Shown here piece after piece: positions 44,353 to 56,575 of a stretch of 64,000 nucleotides of DNA. The stretch is from contig CM028333.1 of assembly GCA_016647705.1 (NCBI GenBank), positions 5,239,616 through 5,303,615 on the forward strand, written 5' to 3'. The notes under the pieces are model-generated. The model was not told the origin of the DNA, made no database searches, and worked only from the letters and a program-made list of their open reading frames with translations. This stretch comes from Eucommia ulmoides. Its lineage: Eukaryota > Streptophyta > Magnoliopsida > Garryales > Eucommiaceae. Both the position numbers and the translations under genes were made by a program. Numbering within the stretch: the first letter of the stretch is position 1; each line of letters begins with the position of its first letter.

Positions 44353-44845
44353 TGGAATATTCGTGGTAAACTTTTAGTTTTTAATTTTTTGTAGGAGAAA
44401 TCGAGTAGTGGTCTTGGGAGATCGGGTCGTTACAATTACTAAATTTATTGTCTATATATTATTTCTATAATAGATAGATAGATAGTTGGACGAGGGAGAT
44501 GAGAGATCAGACGAAGAAGCAAAGAGGAGAAGAAAAGAAGAGGAGAAGAGAGAGTAGGAGAAGAAGATGAGAAAAATAGTTTATGTCAATTATCAATTTA
44601 TGATTTGTATTTAATTTTGTAATGATTTAATTATTGGTGCCATTGTAATAATCATGAATAATAATAAAGTAGTAGTTAGTATCAGAGCTTGAATCGTTAC
44701 ATTTGTAAAATTGATCAGATTTATGGGTGTTGGAATATTCGTGATAGACTTTTAGTTTTTATTTTTTCTTTAGGAGAAAGCGAATGGTGCCCCTAAGAGA
44801 CCGACTCGTTACAATTACTGAATTTATTGTCCATATATTATTTCT
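44353..44845. repeat. Pair of direct repeats of about 115 bp, with a tRNA-Met-like primer word between
   Basis: TGTTGGAATATTCGTGGTAA...CGTTACAATTACT at 44353-44440 recurs at 44730-44825. Between them TAGTATCAGAGCTTG (about 44675) resembles the initiator tRNA-Met primer site of copia-type and TRIM elements. The primer word is far from the first repeat and both repeats run into the same minisatellite, so a TRIM-like origin is only possible. Confidence 0.4.
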
Positions 44846-45143
44846 ATAATTTTCTTAAATATATCGTCTAAAATTTTCATATATTATATTTTATATTTTA
44901 TATTATTTATTTAATTTAATATTTCAGTATTATTACTATGTTTATATATTATTTTTATAATTTTTCTAAATTTAATTTCAATAATTTTCATATATTATAT
45001 GACGTATATTATATTTTCTCTTAATTTAATTTTCGTAAATTTAATATTTCAGTACTAAATTTAATATTCATATATTATTTATGTAAATTTAATGTTTCAG
45101 TATTATTAAATTGAATATCCATATATTATTTCTATAAATTCTG
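44430..45143. repeat. AT-rich minisatellite, left block
   Basis: Degenerate repeats of AAATTTAATGTCCATATATT and ATTTCAGTATTATTACT. The array resumes at 54392 beyond MULE 2, so the MULE landed in it. Confidence 0.75.
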
Positions 45144-45152
45144 TAAATTTAA

Positions 45153-45300
45153 GAAAAAATGACATTTTTGTCCCTGACAAATGGCTCGAGTGCTTAATTG
45201 GCCTCTGGTATTTGGAAGTCGACATATTGGGTCCTTAACATTTATTTTTGTCCCAAATTGACCATTCTATTAAGTTTTCTGTTAATTATTGTTAAAATAC
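45153..45300 (+). repeat. Left terminal inverted repeat of MULE 2
   Basis: Pairs with 54240-54382 at roughly 75-80% by eye. Confidence 0.82.
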
Positions 45301-45579
45301 ATTAATACCCTTTAAATTTTTTAATAGGGGTCATTTTATTTTTTATCTAAAAACTTGAAGGTCAAATGTGTATTTTCTATACCCATTCCCTGCAAGTTCA
45401 AGCAAGTTTAAACAAATGTGGCCGATCTCACAAGCCCTCAACCATCTACTGTCTCTCTCTCAAACAACATAAATCTCCTCTATTTCTCTCTTTCTCTCTC
45501 TTTCTATATTTCTCTCTCTATCTTCTGGGTTTATCTTCCTGGTAGTCCCCTTGCAAAAACAGAGTAATTTTTTCTTTAT

Positions 45580-46154
45580 CAATATTCAATGAGCCACTCT
45601 CACTGTTACCTCGATGTTCCGTAGCTTCAATAAATGTTCTGCCGTTTACCAAAGAGTTGTCCATTCCCCTCTTCCTCTCGTTTAGATGAAGCATAGAATT
45701 TAGGAATTGTTTCTCCTCAACTACTATCGATGCACCTGTTTTTGCATTGCAAAACCCTTCCTTAATTTTCCAAATTTAGCTCTTATTTTGGATAGCTCAA
45801 CTTTTTTGCTTCTTCATACCAAGAGATTGTCCTTTTGGTCTTGTCTTGTGAATCTGAGCCATCCATCCAATAACCAACCTGACTTCAAAGGCATCAAGAG
45901 CCCGACTTGCATCCTTCTTGTGCTTGAATCTAACAAAACCAAATTTCGTGTTATTTTTCCAAGCTCGGTTACGAGGAATGAACGCTTGCATTTGCAGCAA
46001 AGGGATTTCCAGCGCCTTACAAGCCTCTTGAGTGGAATATCCTGATTGAATAAGGGCCAACCATATCTGATTTTGAATTTCCCTCCACCTTATTATCTCA
46101 ATTGCTGTGTTCGAAATTCCCCACAGATTCACCAAAATTCACTTCAGAATTTGC
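45580..46154 (-). pseudogene. Host gene fragment with an RRM-like segment, carried in MULE 2
   Basis: The minus reading 46135-45797 contains FIPRNRAWKNNTKFGFVRF, which fits the RNP1 core ([K/R]xFGFVxF) of an RNA-recognition motif, followed by KKDASRALDAF as after RNP1 in such domains. Upstream text on the same strand lies beyond the copia element at 52918-53150. An RRM binds single-stranded RNA. This is a fragment with no start of its own, inside transposon termini, so expression as protein is unlikely. Some RRM-like proteins of this wording are linked to other repeats, so the donor gene is uncertain. Confidence 0.5.
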
Positions 46155-46667
46155 TGTTAGGAAATTTTATTTCCTAATCTAATTTTGGACAACATATTAT
46201 TAATACAATTATATTTGTTATTTAAATTTAATATGTTAAAATTAAGTGATCTAATTAATTTGGGTAAGCTCATAGACTATTAAAAAGAATGTGAGTTTAA
46301 ATGAGTAGATACCGAAAACTGTTGGGGGTAATTAGGCGATTATGGGAACCCTAATCACACCATATAAATACATAATATTAGGGTTATGGTCCCCAATAAT
46401 ACCAAATCGTCTTAAAGACTCTCTTTTTCCTATCTAGAAGAAATCGCTAATCCCATCGAGGAACTCTAGAGATTTGTTTGAGGAAAATCATGTACCCGCT
46501 CAATCCGTGTTCTTCTTGTGATCGATTATCATAGGATTCCGCATTAGAAGTCAATTGATCGTAATGGATCCAGGTACGTAATTTACGTGTACATTAGAAC
46601 TCTTGGTGATTTGACATGTTGATTAAGGTATTATAGATTTAGGTCTATAGGGATTAAAATCCCAATA
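46155..46667 (+). repeat. 5' LTR of copia element 1 (513 bp)
   Basis: Starts TGTTAGGAAA and ends ATCCCAATA, matching the 3' LTR end ATCCCAACA. It contains CCATATAAATACATAATA (a likely TATA box) at about 46359. Confidence 0.88.
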
Positions 46668-46669
46668 AG

Positions 46670-46682
46670 TGGTATTGGAGCC
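46670..46682 (+). promoter_or_regulatory. Primer binding site of copia element 1
   Basis: TGGTATTGGAGCC, a diverged form of TGGTATCAGAGC (initiator tRNA-Met), two bases after the LTR. Confidence 0.75.
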
Positions 46683-46929
46683 TACTTCATGTTAAATTAT
46701 TAGGGTTCTTAAGATTTTCAAGTTCGTAGAATTTTAGAGTTTGTGTTTTCTCCATCAAAGTTGGCTTATTTGTGAAAATAATGGGAGAAAACATTAAGGT
46801 TTATTATGTGTTTTGCATGATTTATATGATTTATTTCTAAATATTATGGATCTAAGGGAAGAAAAAAAATCCTAAAATTTGGATTTTTTGGGGTATTTTG
46901 GCCGCAGAAATGAAAGAAACGAACCAGAT

Positions 46930-47480
46930 CTGGACAGGTTAGTCGACTGACCCTTTGATCGGTCAACCGATCTATTCATAGACGATTCAGATAGTTTTGG
47001 GACGAGTTCGTATTTCAGCCATAACTTTCGCATACGAACTCCGATTAAGGTGATTCAAAATTCTATGAAAATCTCAAAATGAGATATACAACTTTCATGT
47101 TTTGAGTTATTCCAAAATAAAATTGAATCATAGTTAAAATTGGGATTTAAATTGGATCTGGTTGAATTAGGGTTAAATCGGTCAACCGATTCAATAAAAG
47201 GGTGTTTTTGGGCTCTGAATCGATCTGTCCACCGACCTTTCTCCATCGATCGACCGATTGATTCAAGATGTCAATTTTGGGGTTTTGATCAATCGGTCGA
47301 CCAACCCTTTATGGTCGGTCAACCGATCGATACAGGATGTTAAGGTTGCCCAATTTTGGTTGACCGAACGTTTTCGGTTAGTCGACCGATTAATTCAGGA
47401 TCCCAACCTTTTCCTAGGATGACCGATCAGTCGACCGATCCTTCATGGTCAGTCAACCGACGGCTTAAGAACAGATCCAA
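46930..47480. repeat. Cluster of CGGTCAACCGATC-type words (TTGAC cores)
   Basis: About a dozen copies of GGTCAACCGAT, GGTCGACCGAT and near variants on both strands in the leader of copia element 1. Each contains the TTGAC or GTCAA core. A cluster of similar words lies at 59980-60370. Confidence 0.8.
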
Positions 47481-48169
47481 TCATTCCAATTTTAAGAACA
47501 AGTTAACCAATTGAATGCCCAACGTCGAAAACTTTAACTCGTTTCACGACATTCGATCAACGGACCATAAGAACGGTCAACTAATATAATCTTATATCTT
47601 GAAATAAATTAAAATTAACCAATATGTTACCAAAGTAATCTCTGTTGTGTAGTTTATTTTATTTTGGGATATTGAGATATAAATGTTTATTATTTTATGC
47701 AAGCAATAGCTGGCCCAAAGGAAGACTATTGTTTGGCCAAATAATAAACATTGATGTTTGTTATTTATGCAAATCATAACCGGCCCAAAGGAAGGTTGTC
47801 GTTTAACTAAATAATAAACATCGTTTAAGATTAGTATGATTATTATCTATGCAATCAATAATCGGCCCAAAGGAAGGTTATTGTTTAGCCAAATAATAAA
47901 CATACCTGCGGGAATAAATGTGAGATGATTATCAAATTTCCATGTGAACAATAAGTCAGTCCAAAGAAATGCTTATTTTTTTACAAGACCTATTATCAAC
48001 ATTTGATTCATGCACTGAGAGTATCAATTACAGTTAATTCATCTATCCAAAGACTAGGAATTAATGTTGTGTTAGGTATCTTGATGGGTCCCCATATTTA
48101 GATTAATTGTATGTGTGCTTGTTTATTTTGTTTTCTATTTAGTTACTGCTACTATTACTGTCAACATAA

Positions 48170-48930
48170 ATTTTATTCAAGTGCTTAACGGCACAAACTT
48201 TAAGGATTAGAGAGAGAACATTTCAATTGTTCTTGGTTGCATGGATTTTGACTTCGCACTAAGAAAAGAACATCATTCATCTCTCGCTGAAGAAAGTTCC
48301 CCTGAGGATAAAAGAAAATATGAGATATGGGACCATTCTAATCGCATAAATCTTATGATGATCCAACGCAGCGTTCTGAAAACATTTAGGGGTGGTATAT
48401 CCGATGAGGTAACTACCGAGACGTTTCCTACGGAATATAGAAAAACATTTTGTAAAAAACAAAAATGTAAAGACAAGTACGCTTTTAGCTAATCATGTCT
48501 CAATAAAGTATAAAAGGAAAAAAAGAATGTAATGGAGTACATTATGGAAATGTCCAATGTCGCTTCGGAACTAAAGACACTAAAGTTAAAGTTGTCTAAG
48601 GATTAGCTCATGCATTTAGTACTCATTTATCTTCCTGCACAATACAGTCAGTTTACGGTGAGTTATAATACTCGGAAGGATAAATGGACTCTTAATGAAC
48701 TCATATCTGACTGTGTGTAAGAAGAATAAAAGAATTAAGTGAGAAAAAAAAAAGTGCTTACTTAACCACTATCTCTAAGGGTAAGAAACGACAAAGAAAT
48801 AAAGGTCAAGAAGCTGCAGTTGGAACACAACAGTCCAAATTGCAAAAGAATCAGGGTCAGGATTTTACCTATTTCTTCTGCAAGAAAGTTGGACATATAA
48901 AAATAGAGTGTTCCAAGTACGCCGCATGAC
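48170..48930 (+). pseudogene. Copia element 1 gag (fossil)
   Basis: Readings include MDFDFALRKEHHSS and NRINLMMIQRSVLKTF, as in copia gag. Near 48880-48920 a CCHC knuckle can be read (YFFCKKVGHIKIECSKY). It is broken. Confidence 0.7.
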
Positions 48931-48939
48931 GTCTAAAGA

Positions 48940-50300
48940 AGAGTATGCTTCTCACTCTGGTTTGTTCTGAGGTTAATTTAGCTTCTGTACCTAGTCACAC
49001 TTGGTGGGTAGTTTCTGGTTCTACTACTCATATAAATGTATTTATACAGGGTTTCCTATGGAGCCAAAAGCCAATTGATGCTGAAAGATGCATCCATGTA
49101 GGCAATGGCAAAATAGTTGTTATTGAGGCAATAGGGACTTTTTGGATTATCCTTAAAGACTGGTTACTTTTTGGATTTGAAAGAGACATAAGTAATACCG
49201 TCATTTAGACAGTATTTGATTTCTATTTCTATTTTGGACAAATTTGATTTTTCTTGGTCATTTGGAAATAATAACCTCGATCTTTTTCGAGATTCAAATA
49301 TTATTACAATTGGTTCTTTAATTGATAATCTACAGTTGTTGGATACTATTGTTTTACGTAATAAAACCTTGCAAACAACTGATCGTGGTACAAAACGCAA
49401 ATTAGCTAATGGAAATTTTGTCATACTTTAGCACAAGCGTGTAGAACATATATCTAAACAAAGAATATAGATGCTTGTTTCTGACAGAATTCTTGATCCC
49501 CTTGATTTAACAAATTTCAAAATTCGTATTGAATGAGTAAAGGGGAAACAAGCAAACATAAGGAAATTGGGTACTAATAGGAGTTCTAGTGTCTTAGTTT
49601 TAATACGTATTGCGGACCATTCCCTACGGCATCTTGGAATGGACAACAACATTTTATTACATTCATAGACGATTACTCTCATTATGGGTATCTATATTTA
49701 ATTCATGAGAAGTCTCAATTCTTGGACGTACTTACGTCTTTCATGCTGAAGTTGAACTTCAACTTGGAAAGAAAATTAAGGTTGTTAAATCGGACCATGG
49801 TGAATACTACGGGATATTTGACGAATCAGGAAAAAAACGTCCATGACCTTTTGCTAAATTCCTAGAGAAATACGAAATCGTCCCAAAGTACACCATGCCG
49901 GGCAAACCTGGCATGAACTGTGTTGCTGAGAAACGAAACAAAACGCGTAAAGACATGGTAAGAAGTATGATAATTCATTCTTCTTTACTAGAATCACTCT
50001 GGGGATAAGCACTTAAGATTGCATCATATATCCTGAATAGGGTACCAAGTAAAGCGGTGACTGAAACCCCTTATGAATTGTGGTTAGGCGTAAAGCTTAG
50101 CATAAGACATTTACACATTTGGGGTTGTCTAGATGAGGCATGGCCTTACAGGCCAAATAAAAGAAAACTGGACTCAAGAATAGTTAGTTGCTGCTTTGTT
50201 GGGTACACTAAACTATCAAGAGGATTTAAGTTTTACGATCCCACATCAAGATCCTTCTTTGAAATGGGAAATACGAGATTCCTTGAGAGTGTTGAGTTTA
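48940..50300 (+). pseudogene. Copia element 1 protease and integrase (fossil)
   Basis: The protease region near 48990 reads TWWVVSGSTTHIN (relatives: WxxDSGATxH). Integrase text follows: the GEYYG and KPGMNCVAE blocks near 49800-49930, then TPYELWLGVKLSIRHLHIWG and DSRIVSCCFVGYTKLSRGFKF at 50069-50240. It is broken. Confidence 0.75.
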
Positions 50301-50739
50301 AGGGTGGAGGAGAACAAATGTTGTCTTTAAAGAAAAATATGTTATTGAAGGTGATTAGGTCTTTGTACCTATTGTTGTTCAAGACACGATTTTCTTCGAA
50401 GGGGAACATGTTATTGACAGTGATCAGGTCTCTATAAATATCGTTGTTAAAGACATTGTTCCGACTGGATAACAATGTTCAGGTTCAGGCTTCTTTTTCC
50501 TGACATTGTTCCAAACCAAGACAACAATGAGATTCTTCCTCAAAAACAACCTATAGAACAAAGTCAACAACCTCAACAAGTGTCATTAAAGAGATCCACT
50601 AAAGAAAGAAGAAGTGTAATTTCGGATGAATATATCGTCTTTCTCCAAGAACATGAAGATGGTGTTGGTTTAACAGAAGATGACCCAATCAACTTCTATC
50701 AAGCCATGCATAGTTCTAATTCTAAAAAAATAGATTGAT

Positions 50740-51960
50740 GCCACGAAGGATGAGTTGAACTCTATGAAAGACAATGACGTTTGGGATCTCGTCGAGTTAC
50801 CTGAAAGTGCGAAGCCCATTGGTTGTAAATAAATATTTAAAACTAAGAGGAATTTGAAGGGTAACATCGATAGATATAAAGCTCATCTAGTCGCCAAAGA
50901 CTTTACTCAAAAGGAAGGCATAGACTACAAAGAGACTTTATCTCCGGTATCTTCGAAAGACTCTTTTAGAACTATTATGGCACTGGTGGCTCATTTTGAT
51001 CTAGAGCTACATTAGATGGATGTCAAGACTACGTTTCTCAATGGAGACATTGATCAAACGATATATACGGTTCAGCCAGAAAACTTTGGATCAAGCAATC
51101 CAAAGTCTATGGTTTGCAAGTTAAAGAAATCTATTTATGGTCTTAAACAAGTTTCCCGTCAAATGGTGTCACAAATTTCATCAAATCATTGTCTCATATG
51201 GTTTTGAGGTAAATGAAGTTGATGATTGTGTATACCACAAGTTCAGTGGGAGTAAATTCCTTATTTTTAGTGCTATATGTCAATGACACATTGATAGCTA
51301 GCAACGATATAGGCTTATTGAATAAAACCAAGAGATTTCTAACTAAGACTTTTCTTGGGGACGTTTTTTTTGTATTAGAAATAAAGATACACCGAGATCG
51401 CTCTTGGGGTACCTTTGGGTTATCACAAAAGAGTTATATCGATAAGCGACTTGCTAGATTTGGCATGAAATATTGTGCACTAGGAAATACTCCTGTCGCT
51501 AAAGGAGACATGTTTAGTCTCACTCAATGCCCTAAGAATGAGTTGGAAAAGAAAGAAATATAGAAGATTCCTTATGCGTCGGCAGTAGAGAGTCTTGTGT
51601 ACGCTCATTATGTACGCGTCCGGATTTAGCGTTCATATTTAGAATGTTGGCAGATACTTAAGCGACCCTGGAATGAATCGTTGAAAACAAGCCAAATGGG
51701 TTATAAGGTATTTACATAAAACAAAAGATTACATGCTCACTTATCGGAAGATAGATTATTTGGAGATCATTGGGTATTCTGATTCCGATCAAGTTTTTGG
51801 TTGCTAATGAGAGAATTCAGAGTAGGATTATATCTATAGAACATATGGGAACAAACTCCATGATTGCAGATCCGCTCACTAAAGGTTTGTTACCTAAGGT
51901 ATTTCTTAAGCACGCTGCTCATATGGGTGTGGTTTTATTTGATAATATGCTGATTTAGTG
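50740..51960 (+). pseudogene. Copia element 1 reverse transcriptase and RNase H (fossil)
   Basis: RT landmarks in order: WDLVELPESAKPIG, YKAHLVAKDFTQKEGIDY, MDVKTTFLNGDIDQ, KKSIYGLKQ and LYVNDTLIAS (relatives YVDD). RNase H near 51770-51950 ends with SIEHMGTNSMIADPLTKGL, a typical copia C-terminus. It is broken. Confidence 0.8.
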
Positions 51961-52403
51961 AGAGTTTGTATTTGTTAAATATTCTTTTATTAGATATATA
52001 TATTTGATTTCTGCAGAACAAAATTGATGGATTAAATTTTTATTTACTCTGACTGTATTCTTTCTAATTGTGATTTAAAATAAGGAAAGAAAGACTAAGA
52101 ATTGATCTCACTAAAGACTAAAGTTAGACCAGTTGGAAATAGAAATGTCTAACATCACATTGCATGTAATTTTTATGCTACTCATCCATATTTGATCTTT
52201 GTCATTGAGTGTATTGGTATGGTGATCATCGTGATTTAGTCACGACTGTATTGTGATATAAGTTGTGATAATTCCATTGTTGGTATATAAGATGGACCAG
52301 ATTGTTTAAGGAGAAATTTAAGGATAAATAGCATACGAATGCACGCCTAAGAAATTTTGTGATTTAATTGTTTCAGGAATAATATGTAGCCCAAGTGGGA
52401 GAT

Positions 52404-52917
52404 TGTTAGGAAAATTTATTTCCTAATATAATTATGGACAACATATTATTAATACAATTATATTTGTTATTTAAATTTAATGGGCTAAAATTAAGTGATC
52501 TGATTAATTTGGGTAAGCCCATAAACTACTAAAAAGAATGTGGGTCCAAATGAGTAGATACCGAAAACTGTTGGGGTGATTAGGAAATTTTGGGAACCCT
52601 AATCACACCATATAAATATATAATATTAGGGTTATGGTCCCCAATAATACCAAATCGTCTTGACAGCTCTCTTCTCCCCATCTGGAAGAGAATCACGAAT
52701 CTCATCGAGGAACTCCGGAGATTTGGTTGAGAAAGACCACGTACCTGTTTCGATCCGTATTCTTCTCGTGATCGATTATCATAGGATTCCGCATCAGAAT
52801 ACAATTGATCGTAATGGATCCAGGTACGTAATTTACGTGTACATTAGAACTCTTGGTGATTTGACATGTTGATTAAGGTATTATAGATTTAGGTCTATAG
52901 GGATTAAAATCCCAACA
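52404..52917 (+). repeat. 3' LTR of copia element 1 (514 bp)
   Basis: Starts TGTTAGGAAAA, ends ATCCCAACA and is preceded by the purine tract CCAAGTGGGAGAT. Confidence 0.9.
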
Positions 52918-53160
52918 TTAGCTTCTTTTGCCATTTCGTTTGAATTAGGGTTCAAATTGTGGTCTGCCAGAGGCTTCTTCTCCAAAACCTCAGCTCCAAT
53001 AAGGTTATCCATGGTTAAAATCAGAGCTGAATCAATGGAATTATCTCCCACAACATCAGCCGCCTTTTTCCTCAACGCAGCCTCCTCACCTCCTCCTTTA
53101 ACCGCTTTACCCTCCAAAACCCTAATTTCAGATTTTATTTCGAATCATTGATAACAGGAT
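52918..53160 (-). pseudogene. Host gene fragment, upstream piece, in MULE 2
   Basis: The minus reading from 53117 begins MEGKAVKGGGEEAALRKKAA and stays open to the copia boundary. It is on the same strand and, before the copia insertion, was next to 45580-46154. It is low in recognisable domains; the acidic, Ala-rich text could be an N-terminus. Only its position links it to the RRM-like piece. Confidence 0.4.
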
Positions 53161-53504
53161 TTTCAACCACCTGAGGCGATGAGAAATCCGACGGTTTGTC
53201 GTTTTCCTCCCCTTCGATTATTGTTTCCATGTTTTCTTCCTCCGACTCACCAACAAAAACAAAAGTTTCTTACTTCGTCTCCAGCCATCTGGGTCTATAA
53301 ATGGAAGAAAACAGGCGGGGCTTTAGAGAAAAAAGAAAAAAAAAATAGAGAAAGAGAGAGAAAGAAAGCTTGAATGAGCGGCGGCTGTAGTTCACTGTTG
53401 GAGCGGCAGTGGTGTTTGGTTCGTCGTCACCGAGAGGAGAAGGGGCTGGGGGAATGAAACAAAGGGTAAGGTTGGGGCAGGGGCATGAACCAGTAGGCAG
53501 TGGG

Positions 53505-54075
53505 TAGGGGTATCCAACGGATCGAGTCAACCCGCAAACCTGTACCGCAAAAAACCACTCAATACTAACCCACGCATTGCGTGGGTGTTAAATCTTGAAG
53601 CTCGCACATGAATGGGCAGGTTACAGTTTGACCCATGTTCTTACAGGTTCAACCCGCCCGTCGGAATATGCACAAAATGACATCGTTTTAGACTTTATTA
53701 CTTACGTTTGTAATTTTTTTCTATTTTTGTGATGGTTTACAAATTACATTATAGTTTTTTTTCTTGTTTTTTTGTTACTATAATTTTATCACAATTTTTC
53801 TATAAATTTTTGTAATGTAATGATTTTTCTTTTTAGCAACATTTATTATATTTCAAGAACAATCCACGGTTCTAATTAGTTCAACCCGAAAATAGGCTTA
53901 ACATGTACACTATTGGGTAGCGGATGGTTTAAACTAACCAACCCGTACAATCCAACCCGCCCCAACCCGCGCATCATTAGGCGGTCCACGATTCAAACTA
54001 ACCCAACTCGCCTAATATTGGTTTGGTTCGCAGTTTTAGCCCAACCCATCCCAATCTGCCCATTGCCCACCCCTA
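53505..54075. mobile_element. Non-autonomous hAT element, 571 bp, inside MULE 2
   Basis: Ends TAGGGGTATCCAACGG and (reverse complement) TAGGGGTGGGCAATGG. Flanking 8-mers GCAGTGGG (53497-53504) and GCTGTGAG (54076-54083) agree at 6 of 8. Subterminal regions are rich in CAACCCG and CCAACCC, as in plant hAT elements. No transposase. Confidence 0.7.
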
Positions 54076-54239
54076 GCTGTGAGTGTGGGAAGGGGGCTTC
54101 GATGAAAATAATTAATTATATTTTTTACCCTTAAGTTTAGAATAATGTACAAATAGATTCTATTAAATTAGTTTGAATAAAATGACGAAATTACTCTGAT
54201 TTTTTTTAACATGAAATGACCAAAATATTCTTACTTACA

Positions 54240-54382
54240 CGTCGACCATTAATGTTAACCTAACAGAAGAGCCAATTTGAAACGAAAATGAAATGTTAAG
54301 GATCCAATGTGTCGACTTCCAAATACCAAGGGCCAATTCAGTGCTCGAACCATTTGTCAGGGACCACAAAAATCATTTTCCT
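54240..54382 (-). repeat. Right terminal inverted repeat of MULE 2
   Basis: Reverse-complement partner of 45153-45300. Confidence 0.82.
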
Positions 54383-54391
54383 TAAATTTAA

Positions 54392-55570
54392 TGTCCACAA
54401 ATTTTTATATATTATATATCATCTTTTATATTATTTCTTTAATTTAATTTATATAAATTTTATGTTACAACATCATTACTAAGTTAAAGTCCATATATTA
54501 TTTCTAGAATTTTCTTAAATTTAATGTCCAAAATTTTCGTGTAGTATATTTTTTCTTTTGCATTATTTATTTTATTTAATTTATGTAAATTTAATATTTC
54601 AGTATTATTACTAAATTTAATATGTATTTATTATTTCTATAATTTTTGTAAATGTAATGTCCATAATTTTCATAAACTATATTTCTTCTTTTATATTATT
54701 TTTTTAATTTAATTTTTGTAAATTTAATATTTATGTATTATTACCAAATTTAATGTCGATATATTATTTCTATAAGTTTCATAAATTTGATGTTCAGAAT
54801 TTTTATATATTATATTTTTAATTTAATTTTTATAAATTTAATATTTCTGTATTATTACCAAATTTAATGTCTATATATTATTTCTATAATTTTCTTATAA
54901 ATTTGATGTTCATAATTTCCAAATCGAAAATTTTCTCTTTTATATTATTTCTTTAATTTAATTTGTATAAATTTAATATTTTAGTATTATTACTAAATTC
55001 AATATCCTATATATTATTTCTATTTTTTTTAATTTAATTTCTATTATATTTTCTCTTTTATATTATTTTTTAAATTTAATTTCTATAAATTTAATGTTTC
55101 AGTATTATTACTAAATTTAACGTCCATATGTTATTTGAATAATTTTCATAAATTTAATAATTTAGTATTATTACTAAATTTAATGTCCATATATTATTTT
55201 TATAATTTGTGCATAATACTGTATATTATATTTTCTCTTAATAAATTTAATATGCATATATTATTTCTAATTTTGTTAAATTTAATATCTATAATTTTTG
55301 TATATTATATTTGTTTATTAATTTTTAATTTAATTTTCATAAATATAATGTTTTAGTTTTATTACTAAATTTAATATCTTATATATTATTTCTAAAAAAA
55401 AGTTAAATTTAATTTTTATAATTTCTATATATTTTTTTATTTTTTTAACTATAAATTTAATATTTTAGTATTATTATTAAATTTAACGTCCATATATCAT
55501 TAATAAATTTAATATCTTATATATTATTTCTAAAAAAAATTTAAATTTAAATTTTAATATTATTACTAAA
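54392..55570. repeat. AT-rich minisatellite, right block
   Basis: Many degenerate copies of AAATTTAATGTCCATATATT, ATTTCTATAATTTT and TTTCAGTATTATTACT, continuing the array of 44430-45143 across MULE 2. ORFs in it are compositional. Confidence 0.8.
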
Positions 55571-55654
55571 TTTAAGGTTAAAAAAAATGGGTTAAAATAT
55601 GAAAAGACTTATAGATTGAGGAACTAAATTGGAAAAAGAAGAAGAAATCGAGAA

Positions 55655-56117
55655 GCAAAATAAAAGTGGTTGAATAATTGAGGGACTAAATTGGTAAACC
55701 ATCCAAAAATTGAAAATGTAATTGGTGATGATAGCTAGCATGATCCCAATCCAATTTGCATTTTTCAAGTGTTGCTCACGTGTGAAACATATAAGTTGTA
55801 TTTTCATTTTTTATTTGATTTTCAAATTTATAAATATAAAAACATAATAAGTAATAAAACTTAAATAAATAAAATATAATTTAAGTTTATTATTTGGAAG
55901 TAGAGATGTGAAATTTTTAGATCGTAACTTAATTTTTCAAAAAATTTCATAATTTAAACATATCAGTTTAAATCAATTTCAACTCTTCATAAAAAAATAT
56001 TTAGAAAATATATTATAATTTATTAATAGATTAATTTGTTTTGGTTTAGAATTCATAAAGGTATTTTCAAAAGTGAAACCTTATTTGGTTTCTGTTAAAA
56101 AGAATTGAAATTAATAT
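55655..56117 (+). repeat. Segmental duplication copy B of the P450 upstream flank
   Basis: Matches 4375-4616 and then 5946-6110 in the same order and orientation, without the 1.3-kb segment between them. Shared words include TTGAGGGACTAAATTGGTAAACC-type text, GCTCACGTGTGAAA and ATTATAATTTATTAATAGAT. No P450 coding sequence lies on either side here. Confidence 0.72.
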
Positions 56118-56575
56118 GGCGTGGCACTGATGTGGCGCCACGTGCTACGACTGATGTGGCGATTTCGAGTGGGATCTACGGCAGACCAGCCAAAAGTTTG
56201 GATGGCCCATGAAAGCACATGAGCGGTTATTTTGGAACATGGTTGGTGTGGTTTGCTTCGTACCAGAAAGACGATTCCAACAGTGTGATCAGAGTTGATG
56301 TCAGAGCAACTTTGAAGCCTATAAGACTCAACAAAGTAGAGGACATTTCCAGCACTTTTGGAGGTGCATGAGAGCACGCGTTTTGGTGATTGGGCTTCTC
56401 TCTAATGGCGTTGGACTCACCATTTCAAGACAAGTATGATGGTGGTCCATGATTTGACATAGGGTTGTGAAAAAATGATATTGTGTTGTTGGCAACGGTA
56501 AGACAATGAAAGGCTTTGAAAAAAATTAATTTTATGGTTGCAAAATTTTAGAAAGAATACGGTTAAGAAAAGTTT

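Larger units (their letters stand above)
46155..52917 (+). mobile_element. Ty1/copia LTR retrotransposon 1, 6.8 kb, full length but broken
   Basis: LTRs at 46155-46667 and 52404-52917, a tRNA-Met-type primer site at 46670, gag, protease/integrase, RT and RNase H in copia order, and a purine tract (CCAAGTGGGAGAT) before the 3' LTR. Near-identical target duplications TTTGC (46150-46154) and TTAGC (52918-52922). It has many breaks. LTRs differ at about 7% by eye, so it is probably younger than the Tat element. It lies inside the host gene fragment of MULE 2. Confidence 0.9.
45153..54382. mobile_element. Mutator-like element 2 (Pack-MULE type), 9.2 kb including later insertions
   Basis: Terminal inverted repeats of about 145 bp: GAAAAAATGACATTTTTGTC on the left, and AGGAAAATGATTTTTGTGG on the right (reverse complement). 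Both continue CCCTGACAAATGG(C/T)TCGAG and GGTATTTGGAAGTCGACA. The exact 9-mer TAAATTTAA flanks both ends (45144-45152 and 54383-54391). This is MULE-like in TIR wording, TIR length and target-site length. No transposase is seen. Inside are pieces of a host gene, a copia element (46155-52917) and a hAT element (53505-54075). Without those it is about 1.9 kb. The AT-rich target makes the 9-mer less decisive than usual. Confidence 0.82.

Noticed and set aside
47055-47343. Short ORFs on both strands with repeated NRSxxRPF/PID-like text
   Set aside because: They are readings of the CGGTCAACCGAT cluster; the similar text at 59971-60225 has the same cause.
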